A DNA stretch of 40,163 nt from positions 1-40,163 of the forward strand of contig CAZMGC010000008.1 in NCBI GenBank assembly GCA_964565795.1, in the 5' to 3' direction. How positions within the stretch are numbered: the stretch's first letter is position 1; every line of letters begins with the position of its first letter. Shown here one piece after another: positions 8,830-15,632 of the stretch. The translations under genes were made by a program, and so were the position numbers. A model generated the notes under the pieces. The model worked only from the letters and a program-made list of their open reading frames with translations, searched no databases and was not told the origin of the DNA. This stretch comes from 2-01-FULL-39-10-A sp964565795 (GTDB taxonomy: Bacteria > Patescibacteriota > Microgenomatia > Levybacterales > UBA12049).

Positions 8830-9231
8830 TTACGCAACTCCTTCTAATAGATTTGGATTTGGTCTAAAACTTACTAACGCACCGCCTTCGAAGACTGGCT
8901 CTGCTATAGCTTCTGTCCTAACTTCAAGCAAAACTCTCTCTCCTTTACTTCCTCTAGCGAGCTCTATTCTTCCTACTCCATAAGGATCCAATCTAACAGT
9001 TAACCCACTTCCCTTAGGCAATAATCCTCTTCTCGAAAAAAGCGTGCCACTTAACCTAACTCTATAATCTGGCATTTCAGCATGATGATCCAACTTAGGA
9101 TCCACAACCAAATTATCCCCTCTTTTATTCAATCTCCAATCTCCATGTGTAAATTGTGGTACTCTTGCTATGCTTCGAGTACTTATATTTCCTTCAGTAT
9201 CTTGTCTGTGAACAAATAATTCAACTGGCAT
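8830..9231 (-). CDS. Unknown small protein with structured leader (leader-A gene)
   Basis: A 133-residue soluble, beta-prone, Arg-rich protein with no membrane segment and no domain I recognise; motifs include LSGTLFSRRGLLPKGSG and GRIELARGSKGE. The start is firm: AAAGGAGG ends 7 bases before the ATG, a near-perfect Shine-Dalgarno, unlike most genes here. Upstream lies a ~160-base leader with two GGAGG hairpins, one an intrinsic terminator. The neighbouring gene 9490-9852 has the same leader plan and a weakly similar motif (LPGGKILTVQLD against LPKGSGLTVRLD), so the two may be distant paralogues; I am not sure. Confidence 0.7.
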   Translation of the reverse strand: MPVELFVHRQDTEGNISTRSIARVPQFTHGDWRLNKRGDNLVVDPKLDHHAEMPDYRVRLSGTLFSRRGLLPKGSGLTVRLDPYGVGRIELARGSKGERVLLEVRTEAIAEPVFEGGALVSFRPNPNLLEGVA

Positions 9232-9391
9232 AATTTAACCTCCTTTCCATTTATGATGAAAATTCCGAAGAATTTTTACCAATAAAAAAACCTCCGTATC
9301 TCGGAGGTCTACTTATTTTGTATTTTCTACAAAAAATAGCCCTCCCTAGGAGGCAATAATAATACTAATAATTGTAGAATTTCTAAACATT
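9232..9391 (-). promoter_or_regulatory. Structured 5' leader A: GGAGG hairpin, terminator, SD
   Basis: In minus-strand order from the predicted start near 9391: hairpin GCCTCC-TAG-GGAGGGC (9354-9340) followed by TATTTTTTG; the intrinsic terminator at 9308-9284; a UUCG-loop hairpin AAAATTC/GAATTTT (9276-9259); and the SD AAAGGAGG (GGAGG at 9243-9239) 7 bases before the ATG. A terminator inside the leader implies attenuation. The same order of elements recurs in leaders B and C. Confidence 0.6.
9284..9308 (-). terminator. Intrinsic terminator inside leader A
   Basis: Minus strand: stem ACCTCCG/CGGAGGT (7 bp) with a 5-base loop, followed by seven T. It lies 53-77 bases upstream of the ATG at 9231 and downstream of the predicted promoter, so it should abort transcription unless overridden. 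Its 3' arm contains GGAGG, the same core as the gene's SD. Confidence 0.8.
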
Positions 9392-9397
9392 AGCCCG

Positions 9398-9426
9398 ATA
9401 ATACAATATTAATTTTATAAATTCAA
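9398..9426 (-). promoter_or_regulatory. Predicted promoter for leader A
   Basis: Minus strand TTGAAT (9426-9421), 17-bp spacer, TATTAT (9403-9398). This would start transcription near 9391 and give a ~160-base 5' UTR, in contrast to the leaderless genes around it. Confidence 0.55.
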
Positions 9427-9435
9427 TAAGTTTTA

Positions 9436-9468
9436 AGGTTGGAAGAGTTGATCAGTCTCTTCCAACCT
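9436..9468 (-). terminator. Strong hairpin downstream of the 9490-9852 gene
   Basis: A perfect 12-bp inverted repeat AGGTTGGAAGAG/CTCTTCCAACCT with a 9-base loop, 21 bases after the stop codon on the minus strand. There is no clean T-run (TAAAACTTATT follows), so it may stabilise the 3' end rather than terminate efficiently. The promoter for leader A begins ten bases further on. Confidence 0.55.
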
Positions 9469-9489
9469 AGCTACAATCTGAAGACTTCA

Positions 9490-9852
9490 TTACCTTCTCC
9501 ATCTTGGATTACTCCAAGGAGTAGGTCTACCATCAGGGTCTCTTACACTACCTCTAATTGGTGCATTGTCTAGCTGGACAGTTAAAATCTTACCTCCCGG
9601 CAAAACCTCGGCTCCACTACCCTGAGTGGAAAGCTCAATTTTTCTTCTGCCATTCTCAGTTGATCTGCCCAATCCAGGCTTACCTGCGAAAAGATCAGAC
9701 TTAACAAAGAGCTCTTGAACAGGAAATCTTGCATCGATTGCGTGCATATTTACGCAAATTGCATGCCCGCTAACCGTGACACCCTCAGAATGATCTTCTG
9801 TCTCAGTTAATTCTGCGACTAAATTTCCGTTAATAAAAAATTTTGGCGACAT
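9490..9852 (-). CDS. Unknown small protein with structured leader (leader-B gene)
   Basis: A 120-residue soluble protein without a recognised domain; it starts MSPKFFINGNLVAEL and ends in an Arg/Pro-rich tail. I place the start at the ATG at 9852 rather than an in-frame GTG at 9861, because the GTG lies within the Shine-Dalgarno AAAGGAGGTG whose GGAGG is 8 bases before the ATG. The leader is long and contains a multibranch fold and an intrinsic terminator. Sits between trxB and the leader-A gene, all minus strand, but with its own predicted promoter overlapping the end of trxB. Confidence 0.7.
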   Translation of the reverse strand: MSPKFFINGNLVAELTETEDHSEGVTVSGHAICVNMHAIDARFPVQELFVKSDLFAGKPGLGRSTENGRRKIELSTQGSGAEVLPGGKILTVQLDNAPIRGSVRDPDGRPTPWSNPRWRR

Positions 9853-10029
9853 ATTCCTCACCTCCTTTCTCGTCCACCAAAGCTGTTTTCAAACAGCGAA
9901 GGCGGATCAAACCACAAAAAAACCTCCCGAAGGAGGCCAAAAAGCAGTTTGTAAATAATTTTAGACTACAAAACTACCAGCCTCCGCAAAGAGGTTTAAC
10001 ATACAAATGTTGGTAGTTTTTCTAAACAT
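9853..10029 (-). promoter_or_regulatory. Structured 5' leader B: three-way junction, terminator, SD
   Basis: Minus-strand order: outer stem AAAACTACCA/TGGTAGTTTT (10020-10011 with 9979-9970, 10 bp perfect) enclosing two small hairpins, ACAT-loop-ATGT (10010-9999) and CCTC/GAGG (9994-9981); the intrinsic terminator 9937-9916; a second fold TCCGCC/GGTGGA enclosing CTGTTT/AAACAG (9906-9873); then the SD AAAGGAGGTGA (GGAGG at 9865-9861). The compact junction upstream of a terminator is riboswitch-like in layout, but I do not recognise a known class. Confidence 0.6.
9916..9937 (-). terminator. Intrinsic terminator inside leader B
   Basis: Minus strand: GCCTCC-TTCG-GGAGGT stem with a UUCG tetraloop followed by seven T, a textbook intrinsic terminator, 64-85 bases upstream of the ATG at 9852. 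The 3' arm carries GGAGG. Confidence 0.85.
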
Positions 10030-10035
10030 AAAGGG

Positions 10036-10064
10036 AATATATAATAAATCTAGCTTCAAATCAA
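10036..10064 (-). promoter_or_regulatory. Predicted promoter for leader B
   Basis: Minus strand TTGATT (10064-10059), 17-bp spacer, TATATT (10041-10036); predicted start near 10029. It overlaps the last codons of trxB. If this promoter is not used, leader B would be part of a trxB read-through transcript. Confidence 0.5.
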
Positions 10065-10984
10065 TGGTTATTCTTATCTCTTAACCACCATTCAGCTTCC
10101 AATGCTGCTGCAGCACCATATCCAGCAGCTGTAATCGCCTGTTTATATTTTGCATCATGTATATCTCCAGCTGTAAACACCCCATCTACATTTGTCTTAA
10201 AATGATCATGAACTAAAATAAATCCACGCTCATCTATATCAATTCCTTCGAAAACTTTAGAATTTGGGATGTGACCTATTGCTACGAAAACACCATGAAT
10301 TGGCATTTCTGAAGCTTCATTTGTTTTATTGTTGAATAAACTTACCTTTTCTACTACTTGGTCTCCTAAAATTTCCCTAACTTCAGTATTCATGAGTATT
10401 TTTATTTTGGGGTTTTCTTTTACTCTTTTTTGCATTATTTCACTGGCTTTGAAGCTATCTCCTCTATGCACTAATGTCACACTTGCAGCATATTCCGTTA
10501 ACACATGCGCTTCTTCCATCGCAGAATCTCCTCCTCCTACTACAATCACATTTTTATTCCTGAAAAATGGACCATCGCATGGAGCACATGTAGAAACACC
10601 ACGACCAATCTTTTCCATTTCCCCTGGTATCCCAAGCCACTTAGTATCAGCGCCTGTTGCAATGATTACTGTTTTTCCCTCATATTCCTCTTCTCCTGCT
10701 TTTACTTTAAAAGGACCACCAGGCTTAGTAAAATCTCCAGACACAAATTCTTTCTCAACGATCTCAGTTCCAAACTTTTCAGATTGCTTGCGCATTGCAG
10801 TCATAAGCTCTGGCCCCTGTATTCCTTCAGGAAAACCTGGAAAATTTTCTACCAGAGTTGTTAACTGAAGCTGGCCTCCCCATTTTGGTCCTGCAATTAT
10901 TAAAGTTTTTAAATTAGCACGAGTCGTATAAATTGAGGCTGTTAAACCAGCTGGTCCAGAACCAATTATTATTACATCAAACAT
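10061..10984 (-). CDS. trxB: Thioredoxin reductase
   Basis: FAD- and NADPH-dependent reductase that keeps thioredoxin reduced. From the chosen start it has 307 residues: FAD-binding GSGPAG (~8-13), the redox pair CAPC (C133/C136), the NADPH-binding GGGDSAMEEA, and the C-terminal FAD motif VFTAGDIHD. The reading frame can be opened 12 codons further upstream (10020s), but MFDVIIIGSG is the normal family start, and TGG-TATTAT lies 7 bases before that ATG, so the longer form would have no promoter. trxA lies 96 bp upstream on the same strand with its own promoter. Confidence 0.96.
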   Translation of the reverse strand: MFDVIIIGSGPAGLTASIYTTRANLKTLIIAGPKWGGQLQLTTLVENFPGFPEGIQGPELMTAMRKQSEKFGTEIVEKEFVSGDFTKPGGPFKVKAGEEEYEGKTVIIATGADTKWLGIPGEMEKIGRGVSTCAPCDGPFFRNKNVIVVGGGDSAMEEAHVLTEYAASVTLVHRGDSFKASEIMQKRVKENPKIKILMNTEVREILGDQVVEKVSLFNNKTNEASEMPIHGVFVAIGHIPNSKVFEGIDIDERGFILVHDHFKTNVDGVFTAGDIHDAKYKQAITAAGYGAAAALEAEWWLRDKNNH

Positions 10985-10991
10985 AAATTTA

Positions 10992-11020
10992 ATAATACCA
11001 ATACTACCAATAAATACCAA
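10992..11020 (-). promoter_or_regulatory. Promoter of trxB (leaderless geometry)
   Basis: Minus strand TTGGTA (11020-11015), 17-bp spacer, TATTAT (10997-10992) with a TGG extension, then 7 bases to the ATG at 10984. The -35 sits in a short run of TATTGGTA-like repeats. Confidence 0.7.
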
Positions 11021-11080
11021 TAATTCAATATTTAAATATCTGTAGTATTTGAAATTTGTAGTATTTGTGGCACTTCGCCT

Positions 11081-11404
11081 TTAGGCGATGGCTTCGTCAA
11101 TCGCTTTCTTAAAATGTTCCTTAGAGTGAGCTCCAACTACTGACTTCACCGGTTGACCATTTTTAAAAATCATTACTGTAGGAATACTCATTACGTGATA
11201 ATTACCAGAGGCTTCTGGGTTCTCGTCTACATTAAGTTTTCCAATTTTTACTTTTCCAGCATATTCTTTAGCTAATTCGTCAATAATTGGAGTAGTGATT
11301 TTACATGGAGTGCACCATTCCGCCCAAAAATCCACAACTACGGGAGTATCAGATTTTAGTACTTCTGCTTCAAAATTCTGATCTGTAAAGGTTAAGTTTG
11401 ACAT
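11081..11404 (-). CDS. trxA: Thioredoxin
   Basis: A 107-residue cytoplasmic thioredoxin with the active site WAEWCTPCK (C31/C34) and the conserved cis-proline segment SIPTVMIFKNG. It is the natural partner of the TrxB encoded next to it. The gene starts at 11404 close behind TTGACA-18-TATTCT (13-base gap, TGT extension), giving at most a leader of about six bases. It is divergent from the DsbA-like gene, making a thiol-redox cluster. Confidence 0.96.
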   Translation of the reverse strand: MSNLTFTDQNFEAEVLKSDTPVVVDFWAEWCTPCKITTPIIDELAKEYAGKVKIGKLNVDENPEASGNYHVMSIPTVMIFKNGQPVKSVVGAHSKEHFKKAIDEAIA

Positions 11405-11417
11405 TTTGTGTTTATCA

Positions 11418-11447
11418 AGAATAACAGAAGAAGATTAATTCTGTCAA
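11418..11447 (-). promoter_or_regulatory. Promoter of trxA
   Basis: Minus strand TTGACA (11447-11442), 18-bp spacer, TATTCT (11423-11418), 13 bases to the ATG at 11404. Confidence 0.65.
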
Positions 11448-11473
11448 CGATATCTTACTGAACAAAAATCATC

Positions 11474-11503
11474 TTGACACAGTAATCCAATTATTTATAG
11501 AAT
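11474..11503 (+). promoter_or_regulatory. Promoter of the DsbA-like gene (leaderless geometry)
   Basis: TTGACA (11474-11479), 18-bp spacer, TAGAAT (11498-11503), then 6 bases to the ATG at 11510. Back to back with the trxA promoter, so a shared regulator could act on both. Confidence 0.75.
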
Positions 11504-11509
11504 GAGCAA

Positions 11510-12286
11510 ATGCCACGCGCTAAATCCACACCTATAGAATCTAAAAAATCCAACCCAATTAGCTCCCTATTCTCCAAAATCCTTAAGATAAATATAGTTT
11601 ATATTTTAGGAGCACTTCTATTAATTGCTTCATTCTTAATAGGAGTTTTAATTACTAAAGTTTCATATCTTGAAGGAAACAATGGATTAACAGCTACGCT
11701 ACCAACTGACGAAAGCGGAGCCATAGAAATAACGGGACCAGTTGATGTAGAAGAAGGGCATCTTCCAGTTTTAGGAAATAAAGATGCTAAGGTAACTATT
11801 ATAGAGTTCTCTGATTTCCAATGTCCTTTCTGCAAAACTTTATTCGATGAATCCCTTGCTCAGATTAAAAAAGATTACGTCAACACAGGAAAAGCCAAGT
11901 TCGCTTATCGTCACTATCCCCTAACTTCAATTCATCCAAATGCTCAAATAACAGCTGAGGCTTCAGAATGCGCAAACGAACAAGGAAAATTCTGGGAATA
12001 TCATGATCAACTGTTTACTTACCAAGCAGATTGGGAAACACTAACGGGAGAGGAGCTAAACACAAAACTAAGCGAATATGCTACTAGTGTAGGAATTGAT
12101 GGCGCAGCACTTCTTAGTTGCGTTACGTCGAATAAATATGCAGACAGAGTAGCTGAAGATTTAGCTGCGGGAAATGAAATAGGAGTTGATGGAACTCCCG
12201 CTACATTCATAAATGGAATCAGAATTTCTGGAGCAGTTCCCTATGAAGAGTTTAAAGCAGAAATTGAAAAAGCCCTCGAAGAATAA
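11510..12286 (+). CDS. DsbA-like membrane-anchored thiol-disulfide oxidoreductase
   Basis: A 258-residue protein with an N-terminal membrane anchor (~28-50) and an extracytoplasmic thioredoxin-fold domain of the DsbA/DSBA-like type: FSDFQCPFCKT (C105/C108), a helical insert, and the cis-proline loop DGTPATFING. Such proteins introduce or shuffle disulfides in secreted proteins. The Cys-rich secreted protease and modules at 0.5-7.5 kb would be plausible clients (inference). No Shine-Dalgarno; the leaderless promoter fixes the start. It ends 4 bp before the convergent ZIP gene. Confidence 0.92.
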   Translation: MPRAKSTPIESKKSNPISSLFSKILKINIVYILGALLLIASFLIGVLITKVSYLEGNNGLTATLPTDESGAIEITGPVDVEEGHLPVLGNKDAKVTIIEFSDFQCPFCKTLFDESLAQIKKDYVNTGKAKFAYRHYPLTSIHPNAQITAEASECANEQGKFWEYHDQLFTYQADWETLTGEELNTKLSEYATSVGIDGAALLSCVTSNKYADRVAEDLAAGNEIGVDGTPATFINGIRISGAVPYEEFKAEIEKALEE

Positions 12287-12290
12287 TCCT

Positions 12291-13073
12291 TTAATGTCCG
12301 TGAGGAAGATAAGCAACAGATAACCAAATAATCAAAACTCCCAATATAAAGAATGCTGTTTCTTTAAATGCATATCCTTTTTTCTCCTCACTATGAATTT
12401 CAGGAAGTAAATTAGTTAATGCGATATAGATAAAAAACCCTGCTGTAATGGATAACGCATATGGAAGAATTCCTTCGATTCTCTCTCCAATTATGAGCCC
12501 CAAAATCGCACCAACAACAGCTAAGAGAGCACTTAGTATATTTATGATTAAAACTTTCTTCTTCGACATGCCTTCATGAAGTAAAATGGCAAAATCTCCA
12601 ATCTCCTGAGGAATCTCATGCGCAATTACTGCGAGAGTTGTAGCAATTCCAACTGCAGGATTAATTAAGTAAGTAATAGCTATGGCAACTCCGTCTATGA
12701 AATTATGAACGCTGTCTCCAAAAATTACCAAAGGCACATTCACTGTTCCATGCTTTCCTGATTTCTTATTTTGATGATGCGAATACCAATGAATTCCCCT
12801 ATCCAAGAGATAGAAGAAAAATATTCCACCTAGTGTCCATAGAAAAATATTTATCTCAGCTCCACTCGCTTCTTTTAATTCTTCAGCGTGTTCAATCGCT
12901 TCAGGTAAAAGCTCGAAAAATGCATTTCCTAGAAGCGCTCCTGCTGCAAAAGATACTAGAACATGAGAAATATTCTTAAGAGATTTTTTCCATAAAAGCA
13001 ACAGTACTCCTCCTGCAAGTGCTCCTATACTACCTACGAAAGCTGCAATGATAACTGAATCTAATGCTGACAT
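12291..13073 (-). CDS. ZIP-family divalent metal transporter
   Basis: A 260-residue protein with about eight membrane segments. The ZIP metal-site motifs are visible in two helices: FGDSVHNFIDGVAIA (helix IV) and HEIPQEIGDFAILLHEG (helix V). A family role in zinc or other divalent cation import fits the Fur/Zur-type regulator encoded immediately upstream; the two genes overlap by 13 bp. A GGAG lies ~10 bases before the ATG inside the upstream gene, consistent with translational coupling. Confidence 0.93.
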   Translation of the reverse strand: MSALDSVIIAAFVGSIGALAGGVLLLLWKKSLKNISHVLVSFAAGALLGNAFFELLPEAIEHAEELKEASGAEINIFLWTLGGIFFFYLLDRGIHWYSHHQNKKSGKHGTVNVPLVIFGDSVHNFIDGVAIAITYLINPAVGIATTLAVIAHEIPQEIGDFAILLHEGMSKKKVLIINILSALLAVVGAILGLIIGERIEGILPYALSITAGFFIYIALTNLLPEIHSEEKKGYAFKETAFFILGVLIIWLSVAYLPHGH

Positions 13074-13471
13074 CTATAACATACTCCAAAAAACTCAAGA
13101 GAATGAGTTTTAACTAAGAATCCGTTTTTTGTTTTTATTTCATTTTCCAGCTTATCTACGAAATTCCCTTCAACATCCTCAATCCTTCCGCACTCCTGAC
13201 ATATCAAATGATGGTGATGACTTTTTTGAAGCTCATATCTATATTTTCCTTCCCCAAATTCTAATCTATTTATCAAACCTTTCTCTGTGAGAATATCCAA
13301 AATTCTATATACAGTCGCTTGATCAATCTGAATTCCGTCTGCTCTAAGGCTATCTATTATTGTAGAAACATCTAGCGGATTGTCTTCTTTCTCTAAAAGA
13401 TCAATTAGAGCTAGTCTTGCTTCTGTTTTTTTTAAGCCGGCTTCTTTTAAGATTTTTTTATTATCTACCAT
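13061..13471 (-). CDS. Fur/Zur-family metal-dependent regulator
   Basis: A 136-residue Fur-family repressor: N-terminal winged helix (LKKTEARLALIDLLEK to VYRILDILTEKGLINRL), the metal site HHHHLICQECG (H85-88, C91/C94) and a second Cys pair CYRC (C131/C134) forming the structural zinc site. The start is set at the ATG at 13471 (MVDNKK): TTTAAT lies 7 bases upstream, and the 9-codon longer form starting at 13498 has no signal. Cotranscription with a ZIP transporter suggests zinc-responsive (Zur-like) autoregulated uptake; this is inference. Confidence 0.92.
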   Translation of the reverse strand: MVDNKKILKEAGLKKTEARLALIDLLEKEDNPLDVSTIIDSLRADGIQIDQATVYRILDILTEKGLINRLEFGEGKYRYELQKSHHHHLICQECGRIEDVEGNFVDKLENEIKTKNGFLVKTHSLEFFGVCYRCQH

Positions 13472-13478
13472 TTTTGCA

Positions 13479-13507
13479 ATTAAAATTGATCTTACCATAA
13501 ATGCGAA
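13479..13507 (-). promoter_or_regulatory. Promoter of the fur/zur-like and ZIP operon
   Basis: Minus strand TTCGCA (13507-13502), 17-bp spacer, TTTAAT (13484-13479), 7 bases to the ATG at 13471. An operator for the encoded regulator would be expected here; I do not see a clear long palindrome. Confidence 0.5.
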
Positions 13508-13515
13508 TTATGTGC

Positions 13516-13547
13516 AAAAAAAGAATCGTGAAGTCGATTCTTTTTTT
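13516..13547. terminator. Bidirectional intrinsic terminator
   Basis: A perfect 13-bp inverted repeat (AAAAAAAGAATCG/CGATTCTTTTTTT) with a 6-base loop. It ends in seven T in both directions. It closes the 15474-to-13560 operon on the minus strand and insulates the fur/zur-like promoter. Confidence 0.9.
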
Positions 13548-13559
13548 GTTAAAAAAAAT

Positions 13560-13718
13560 TTACTGATTACCAACAATTCTAAACAGATTTGTTTTAGAAC
13601 CATCAGGATTTGTTGATACTGCCTTTGCGGCTTTTTTACCATTCTTCATGGTCACGTATTCAACTTCAGAATCTGGAATTTCTACAGATTCTCTGGTTTT
13701 AACATTGTAAAATTTCAT
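13560..13718 (-). CDS. 52-residue DUF5679-like small protein lacking cysteines
   Basis: A short gene, starting MKFYNVKTRESVEIP and ending FRIVGNQ. The pattern VTMKNGKKAAKA...LFRIVG matches my recollection of DUF5679 (a small zinc-ribbon-like family whose members carry two CxxC pairs), but no cysteine is present here. A strong SD, AGGGGGTGAG, lies 7 bases before the ATG. It follows the SDR gene by 14 bp and ends at the bidirectional terminator, so it is the third gene of an operon with the SDR-like and CooC-like genes. Function unknown. Confidence 0.75.
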   Translation of the reverse strand: MKFYNVKTRESVEIPDSEVEYVTMKNGKKAAKAVSTNPDGSKTNLFRIVGNQ

Positions 13719-13732
13719 TTACTCACCCCCTC

Positions 13733-14602
13733 TCATGCTCCTAAATGAGGCATTTGTCCATAAGGAACCAAGGAAATTTCTCTTACATGAGTATCTGACA
13801 TAAGTGAATATTTCACAGCCTCCCCTACTTTTTGACCTGAAAATACAGGCAATGAATCATCGTCATACTTATAATTAAATTCATTGAGCTGGTGAAGAGT
13901 ATTCTTAAGCGTAAGATCACCGTCATAAAAACCCGTATCAGTATAGCCTGGCATTATCTCCGTGACATAAATTCTATCTTTTGTTAGGTCGACTGCTAAG
14001 CTCCTTGCCATTGCGTGAACTGCTCCTTTTTGCACATTATCTAGAGTTGCACGGGGCAATACGCGAGTAACAGCGACTGCCGAAATAACTATTATTTTTG
14101 TTATTTTCTGCCTGTTAAAAATAGGCATAAATACCTGAATCAAATTTAGCCAAGGAACAATATTTGCCGCAATTAAATCGGCTGCTGCCTGCGGAGGACT
14201 GTCCATGGGTCCTATAAAAACTGTGTCTCCTGGAAGCGCCACCTTCGTATCAGATGCACTTCCATAATGTACTAAGTGTAAATCAGTCTTATGTTTTTTT
14301 TGTATTTTTTCTACTTTAGATTTAAGTCTTTTAACTGTCTCTTCGCTTGTTAAATCCATCACTTCTGCATAAAACTCTCCCTTTAAAACTGAACTCACTA
14401 CAGCCAATTTCTCTTCTGAAGCTCCGATCATATATACAATGTAGCCTGCTTTATTCAAAACTACTGCAGATCCTGCAGCAGCATTAATTTTATATAGTTT
14501 TCCCGCGTAACGAATAAGATCAGCTTTGCTTGTGCTATTAAACATCTTGACAACTTGTCTTACGCCTACTCCTGTAATAATTACTATTCCTTTATATTTC
14601 AT
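13733..14602 (-). CDS. Degenerate short-chain dehydrogenase/reductase-like protein
   Basis: A 289-residue protein with the SDR C-terminal signature IIVISAVAVTR...KGAVHAMARSLAVDLTKDRIYVTEIMPGYTDTGFY, normally the substrate/cofactor half of a Rossmann oxidoreductase. Two oddities: the catalytic YxxxK is DNVQK, so the tyrosine is missing, and the N-terminal glycine-rich loop is interrupted (IITGVG, then ~28 residues, then NAAAGSAV). It may bind a nucleotide without normal SDR catalysis. Its ATG overlaps the end of the CooC-like ATPase gene by 4 bp, so the two are translationally coupled. Confidence 0.75.
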   Translation of the reverse strand: MKYKGIVIITGVGVRQVVKMFNSTSKADLIRYAGKLYKINAAAGSAVVLNKAGYIVYMIGASEEKLAVVSSVLKGEFYAEVMDLTSEETVKRLKSKVEKIQKKHKTDLHLVHYGSASDTKVALPGDTVFIGPMDSPPQAAADLIAANIVPWLNLIQVFMPIFNRQKITKIIVISAVAVTRVLPRATLDNVQKGAVHAMARSLAVDLTKDRIYVTEIMPGYTDTGFYDGDLTLKNTLHQLNEFNYKYDDDSLPVFSGQKVGEAVKYSLMSDTHVREISLVPYGQMPHLGA

Positions 14603-15474
14603 ACGTGTCCTTGAAAAAATCTAGAATCCAGAAGTTTTGCTCTTTCTTCAAGACTTTTTCTTTTTTTGTTCCTTTCCATAAGATTTACTATTTCCTCTAT
14701 TGGTTTTTTTATTTCGTCTGAAACTTTTTCAAAAGTTAATTTATTTTCATTATCAAGCTCTAGAATTTCCTGAGAAAATGGAATTCTTCTAAGATTTTTA
14801 CTGTCGATATTTAATTCTTTAGAAGCTAATTTTAGATCTGATTCTTTAAAGCTTTTATTTATTAAAACAAAAATATTTTCAAATTGAATTGCTCTCAAGG
14901 AAATCAAAATATCTTTAGCAACTGCTAAATTTTTAGCGGTAGGCTCAACAACTAATAAGACTTCGTCCATATTAATAATAGTTGCTCTGGTAATAAGATC
15001 ATTTCCCGCTGCTAAATCAACTAGAACGTGATCATTTTCTCCAACAGTTAGGTGATTTAATAAAATTCTCATAAGAGTAAATGAATCGCACATATTTTCT
15101 ACTCCCCTTTTATCTTCATCTACATTTCCAAGGTGAGAAACAGAAATTTTACCCCGGGTTAAACTTACTTTTTTTAAAAACGGGTCCATCTGACCATCTT
15201 CAAAATAATAGTATCCTGCATCTTTATGAGGTAAAAAGCTCCTTTTTTTCCAATCAATTTCTGTTTTTGTGTAATCAAAAATATCATCGATATGATTTCT
15301 AATCTTATCCAGCTTCTTAACTTCTTTTCCTAAAAACCCAAGCGATGAAGCCAAATTTTCATTTGTATCTACATCGAATGCTAAAACATGACCTTTATCA
15401 GCAAGGCATGTAGCAAGTAATGTAATAATTGTTGTTTTTCCTGTTCCGCCTTTTCCGGCAACTGCTATTTTCAT
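14599..15474 (-). CDS. CooC/MinD-type P-loop ATPase
   Basis: A 291-residue SIMIBI-class ATPase: the deviant Walker A GKGGTGKTT sits at ~7-15, the switch/Walker-B-like VLVDLAAGNDLITRAT near 155-170, and LLVVEPTAKNLAVAKDI follows. It resembles CooC, which helps insert nickel into carbon monoxide dehydrogenase, but no CODH or nickel enzyme is in the window, so its client is unknown. First gene of a three-gene operon with the SDR-like and DUF5679-like proteins. A 13-bp inverted repeat with a GAAA loop lies 10 bases before the ATG. Confidence 0.85.
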   Translation of the reverse strand: MKIAVAGKGGTGKTTIITLLATCLADKGHVLAFDVDTNENLASSLGFLGKEVKKLDKIRNHIDDIFDYTKTEIDWKKRSFLPHKDAGYYYFEDGQMDPFLKKVSLTRGKISVSHLGNVDEDKRGVENMCDSFTLMRILLNHLTVGENDHVLVDLAAGNDLITRATIINMDEVLLVVEPTAKNLAVAKDILISLRAIQFENIFVLINKSFKESDLKLASKELNIDSKNLRRIPFSQEILELDNENKLTFEKVSDEIKKPIEEIVNLMERNKKRKSLEERAKLLDSRFFQGHV

Positions 15475-15483
15475 ATTTTATTT

Positions 15484-15595
15484 ACTAATAAACCTCTTTC
15501 GAGGTTTATTAGTTTGTGTAAAGTGTAGAATTTCAAGATCAACACTGTAAGTTATTGCAACTTACTTGCATGTAGTATATGCGACTTAATCGCAT
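15484..15595. promoter_or_regulatory. Three inverted repeats between divergent genes
   Basis: The 158-bp gap holds: IR1 15484-15513, perfect 13-bp arms ACTAATAAACCTC/GAGGTTTATTAGT with a 4-base loop (GAAA when read on the minus RNA); IR2 15547-15565, GTAAGTT/AACTTAC; IR3 15579-15595, ATGCGA/TCGCAT, directly abutting the -35 of the plus-strand gene. IR1 would form an RNA hairpin just before the CooC-like start; IR2 and IR3 look like operator sites. No regulator is assigned. Confidence 0.6.
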
Positions 15596-15626
15596 TTGTC
15601 AATAGTTTAAAACTGTCTGGTATAAT
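15596..15626 (+). promoter_or_regulatory. Promoter of the YibE/F gene (leaderless geometry)
   Basis: TTGTCA (15596-15601), 19-bp spacer, perfect TATAAT (15621-15626) with a TGG extension, then 6 bases to the ATG at 15633. Confidence 0.75.
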
Positions 15627-15632
15627 TATTTA

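Noticed and set aside
9481..9860. Clear homology between the leader-A and leader-B proteins
   Set aside because: Shared bits (LPxGxxLTVxLD, IEL) occur in a different order; too weak to claim paralogy without an alignment tool.
10329..10868. Long plus-strand open frames opposite trxB
   Set aside because: Shadow frames of a certain gene; composition is not protein-like and there is no promoter or SD.
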